Shown here: positions 63,287 through 64,000 of the stretch, one piece after another
How the letters are laid out: every line of letters begins with the position of its first letter
Position numbering within the stretch: the first letter of the stretch is position 1
Source: Saprospiraceae bacterium
GTDB lineage: Bacteria > Bacteroidota > Bacteroidia > Chitinophagales > Saprospiraceae
Direction of reading: 5' to 3'
Assembly: GCA_013001595.1 (NCBI GenBank)
Contig: JABDMH010000149.1
Coordinates: 40,608-104,607, forward strand
Length of the DNA: 64,000 nucleotides
Program-made: the position numbers and the translations under genes
Notes under the pieces: model-generated
Told to the model about the DNA's origin: nothing
What the model saw: the letters and a program-made list of their open reading frames with translations, nothing else
Database searches by the model: none

Positions 63287-64000
63287 ATGCCGCAAGATTC
63301 ATATTTTACGAGGCATATGCTGTCTTTTGCAAAAGGGTCTTCGATCTGGAGTATCTTCTTTTCTTTGCTGATCCTGTCGTGTGGTCAACAAGGACCATCA
63401 CCACCAAAATCACCTGAGGAGGAACTTGCTACTTTTCAGTTGGCAGATGGTTTACAAATCGAGTTGGTTGCGGCCGAGCCACTGGTACAAGACCCTGTTT
63501 TTTTTGCTTTTGATCACCTCAACCGATTGTGGGTAGCAGAGATGTCAGGCTTTAATGCCACCCTCGACGGCGAAGGAGAAAATGATCCTGTGGGAAGGAT
63601 TGTGGTGTTGGTGGATGAAGATGGAGATGGCCAAATGGATGCTCGAAATATCTTCCTAGACAGTATTGTATTACCCCGGTCCTTTGCATTTGTACCCGGA
63701 GGCTTATTGGTCGCTGAGCGCATTCCTCTTTGGTACGTTGAAGACCTGGATGGTGACTTAGAGGCAGATCGAAAGACCATGGTCGATTCTACCTATGGGG
63801 GCCGAGGTCACGTAGAACATTCTCCCAACGGCCTGTGGTGGGGCATCGACAATTGGATCTACAATGCAAAATCCACTGTGCGTTACAGGCAAAAAGGCGG
63901 TGTTTGGATCAAAGACACTACCGAGTTTAGGGGCCAGTGGGGTATTTCGCACGATAATTATGGAAGACTTTACTTCAACTACAACTGGTCTCAATTACAT
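63287..64000 (+). CDS. PVC-type membrane-bound dehydrogenase (partial, cut by window edge)
   Basis: The frame is open for 238 codons to the window end. It starts with a lipoprotein signal (SIFFSLLILSC) and a short Ser/Pro linker. Then come FQLADGLQIELVAAEPL, DPVFFAFDHLNRLWVAEMSG, DEDGDGQMDARNIFLD, and GHVEHSPNGLWWGIDNWIYNA, all typical of the N-terminal propeller of putative membrane-bound dehydrogenases (TIGR02604) that are abundant in Planctomycetes and found in Bacteroidota. Complete members usually end with a heme-binding C-x-x-C-H domain, which lies outside this window. An internal ATG at 63317 could also start it. It likely joins the oxidative system of the preceding genes. Confidence 0.82.
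   Translation, partial: MPQDSYFTRHMLSFAKGSSIWSIFFSLLILSCGQQGPSPPKSPEEELATFQLADGLQIELVAAEPLVQDPVFFAFDHLNRLWVAEMSGFNATLDGEGENDPVGRIVVLVDEDGDGQMDARNIFLDSIVLPRSFAFVPGGLLVAERIPLWYVEDLDGDLEADRKTMVDSTYGGRGHVEHSPNGLWWGIDNWIYNAKSTVRYRQKGGVWIKDTTEFRGQWGISHDNYGRLYFNYNWSQLH

Overview
The window reads as a chromosomal segment of a member of the Bacteroidota, most likely a free-living Saprospiria- or Cytophagia-like bacterium. The evidence is a PorP/SprF-family protein, several secreted proteins with type IX secretion (T9SS) C-terminal sorting domains of both type A and type B, a futalosine-route menaquinone gene, many lipoprotein-type signal peptides, some TTG starts, and a few TAnnTTTG promoter elements. 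No tRNA, rRNA, CRISPR array, insertion sequence or prophage was found. The left edge cuts the last 38 codons of a TonB-dependent receptor and the right edge cuts a PVC-type membrane dehydrogenase.

Layout. 0-8.4 kb: DUF547 lipoprotein, small secreted protein, T9SS-exported beta-helix protein, Gfo/Idh/MocA oxidoreductase, then a minus-strand stretch with a Cys-rich MarR regulator, a CPVC thioredoxin-like mini-protein, a sirtuin, and the NAD(P)HX repair enzyme overlapping the sirtuin. 8.7-16.3 kb: a three-gene T9SS surface operon (PorP/SprF, TPR-PD40-OmpA protein, giant type-B cargo with an internal 322-residue duplication). 16.4-23.3 kb: housekeeping genes (HAD phosphatase, YbbR, YajC, DUF1573, shikimate kinase, membrane subtilase, thioredoxin reductase, class II aldolase with a clear terminator). 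23.7-30 kb: a ThuA/PQQ-dehydrogenase/cytochrome c fusion and a membrane trio (UbiA-like, outer-membrane barrel, DUF3179). 30-44.6 kb: mostly metabolism (M42 peptidase, PyrE, NUDIX, CoaD, P5C dehydrogenase, futalosine hydrolase, Nramp-like transporter, sialidase, LysE exporter, SDR, biotin carboxylase, DPP III). 44.9-48.6 kb: a glycoconjugate operon built around a methyltransferase-GT2 fusion. 48.8-64 kb: an accessory zone rich in planctomycete-type oxidative genes (PQQ dehydrogenase, PSCyt1/PSD1 protein, DUF1501, ThuA, PVC-type dehydrogenase), a RES/Xre toxin-antitoxin pair, and a T9SS-exported protein carrying eleven Kazal-like protease inhibitor domains.

How the parts may work together. The PorP/OmpA/type-B set probably builds one cell-surface fibre or adhesin. 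The secreted dehydrogenases, ThuA proteins and sialidase suggest growth on complex, possibly algal or animal, glycans. The MarR/thioredoxin pair and its palindromes look like a self-contained redox-responsive switch. The most unusual item is the multi-Kazal protein at 60806-63094: its reactive-site loops align residue for residue with classical Kazal inhibitors, and its predicted P1 residues differ from domain to domain, suggesting a broad-range secreted protease inhibitor.
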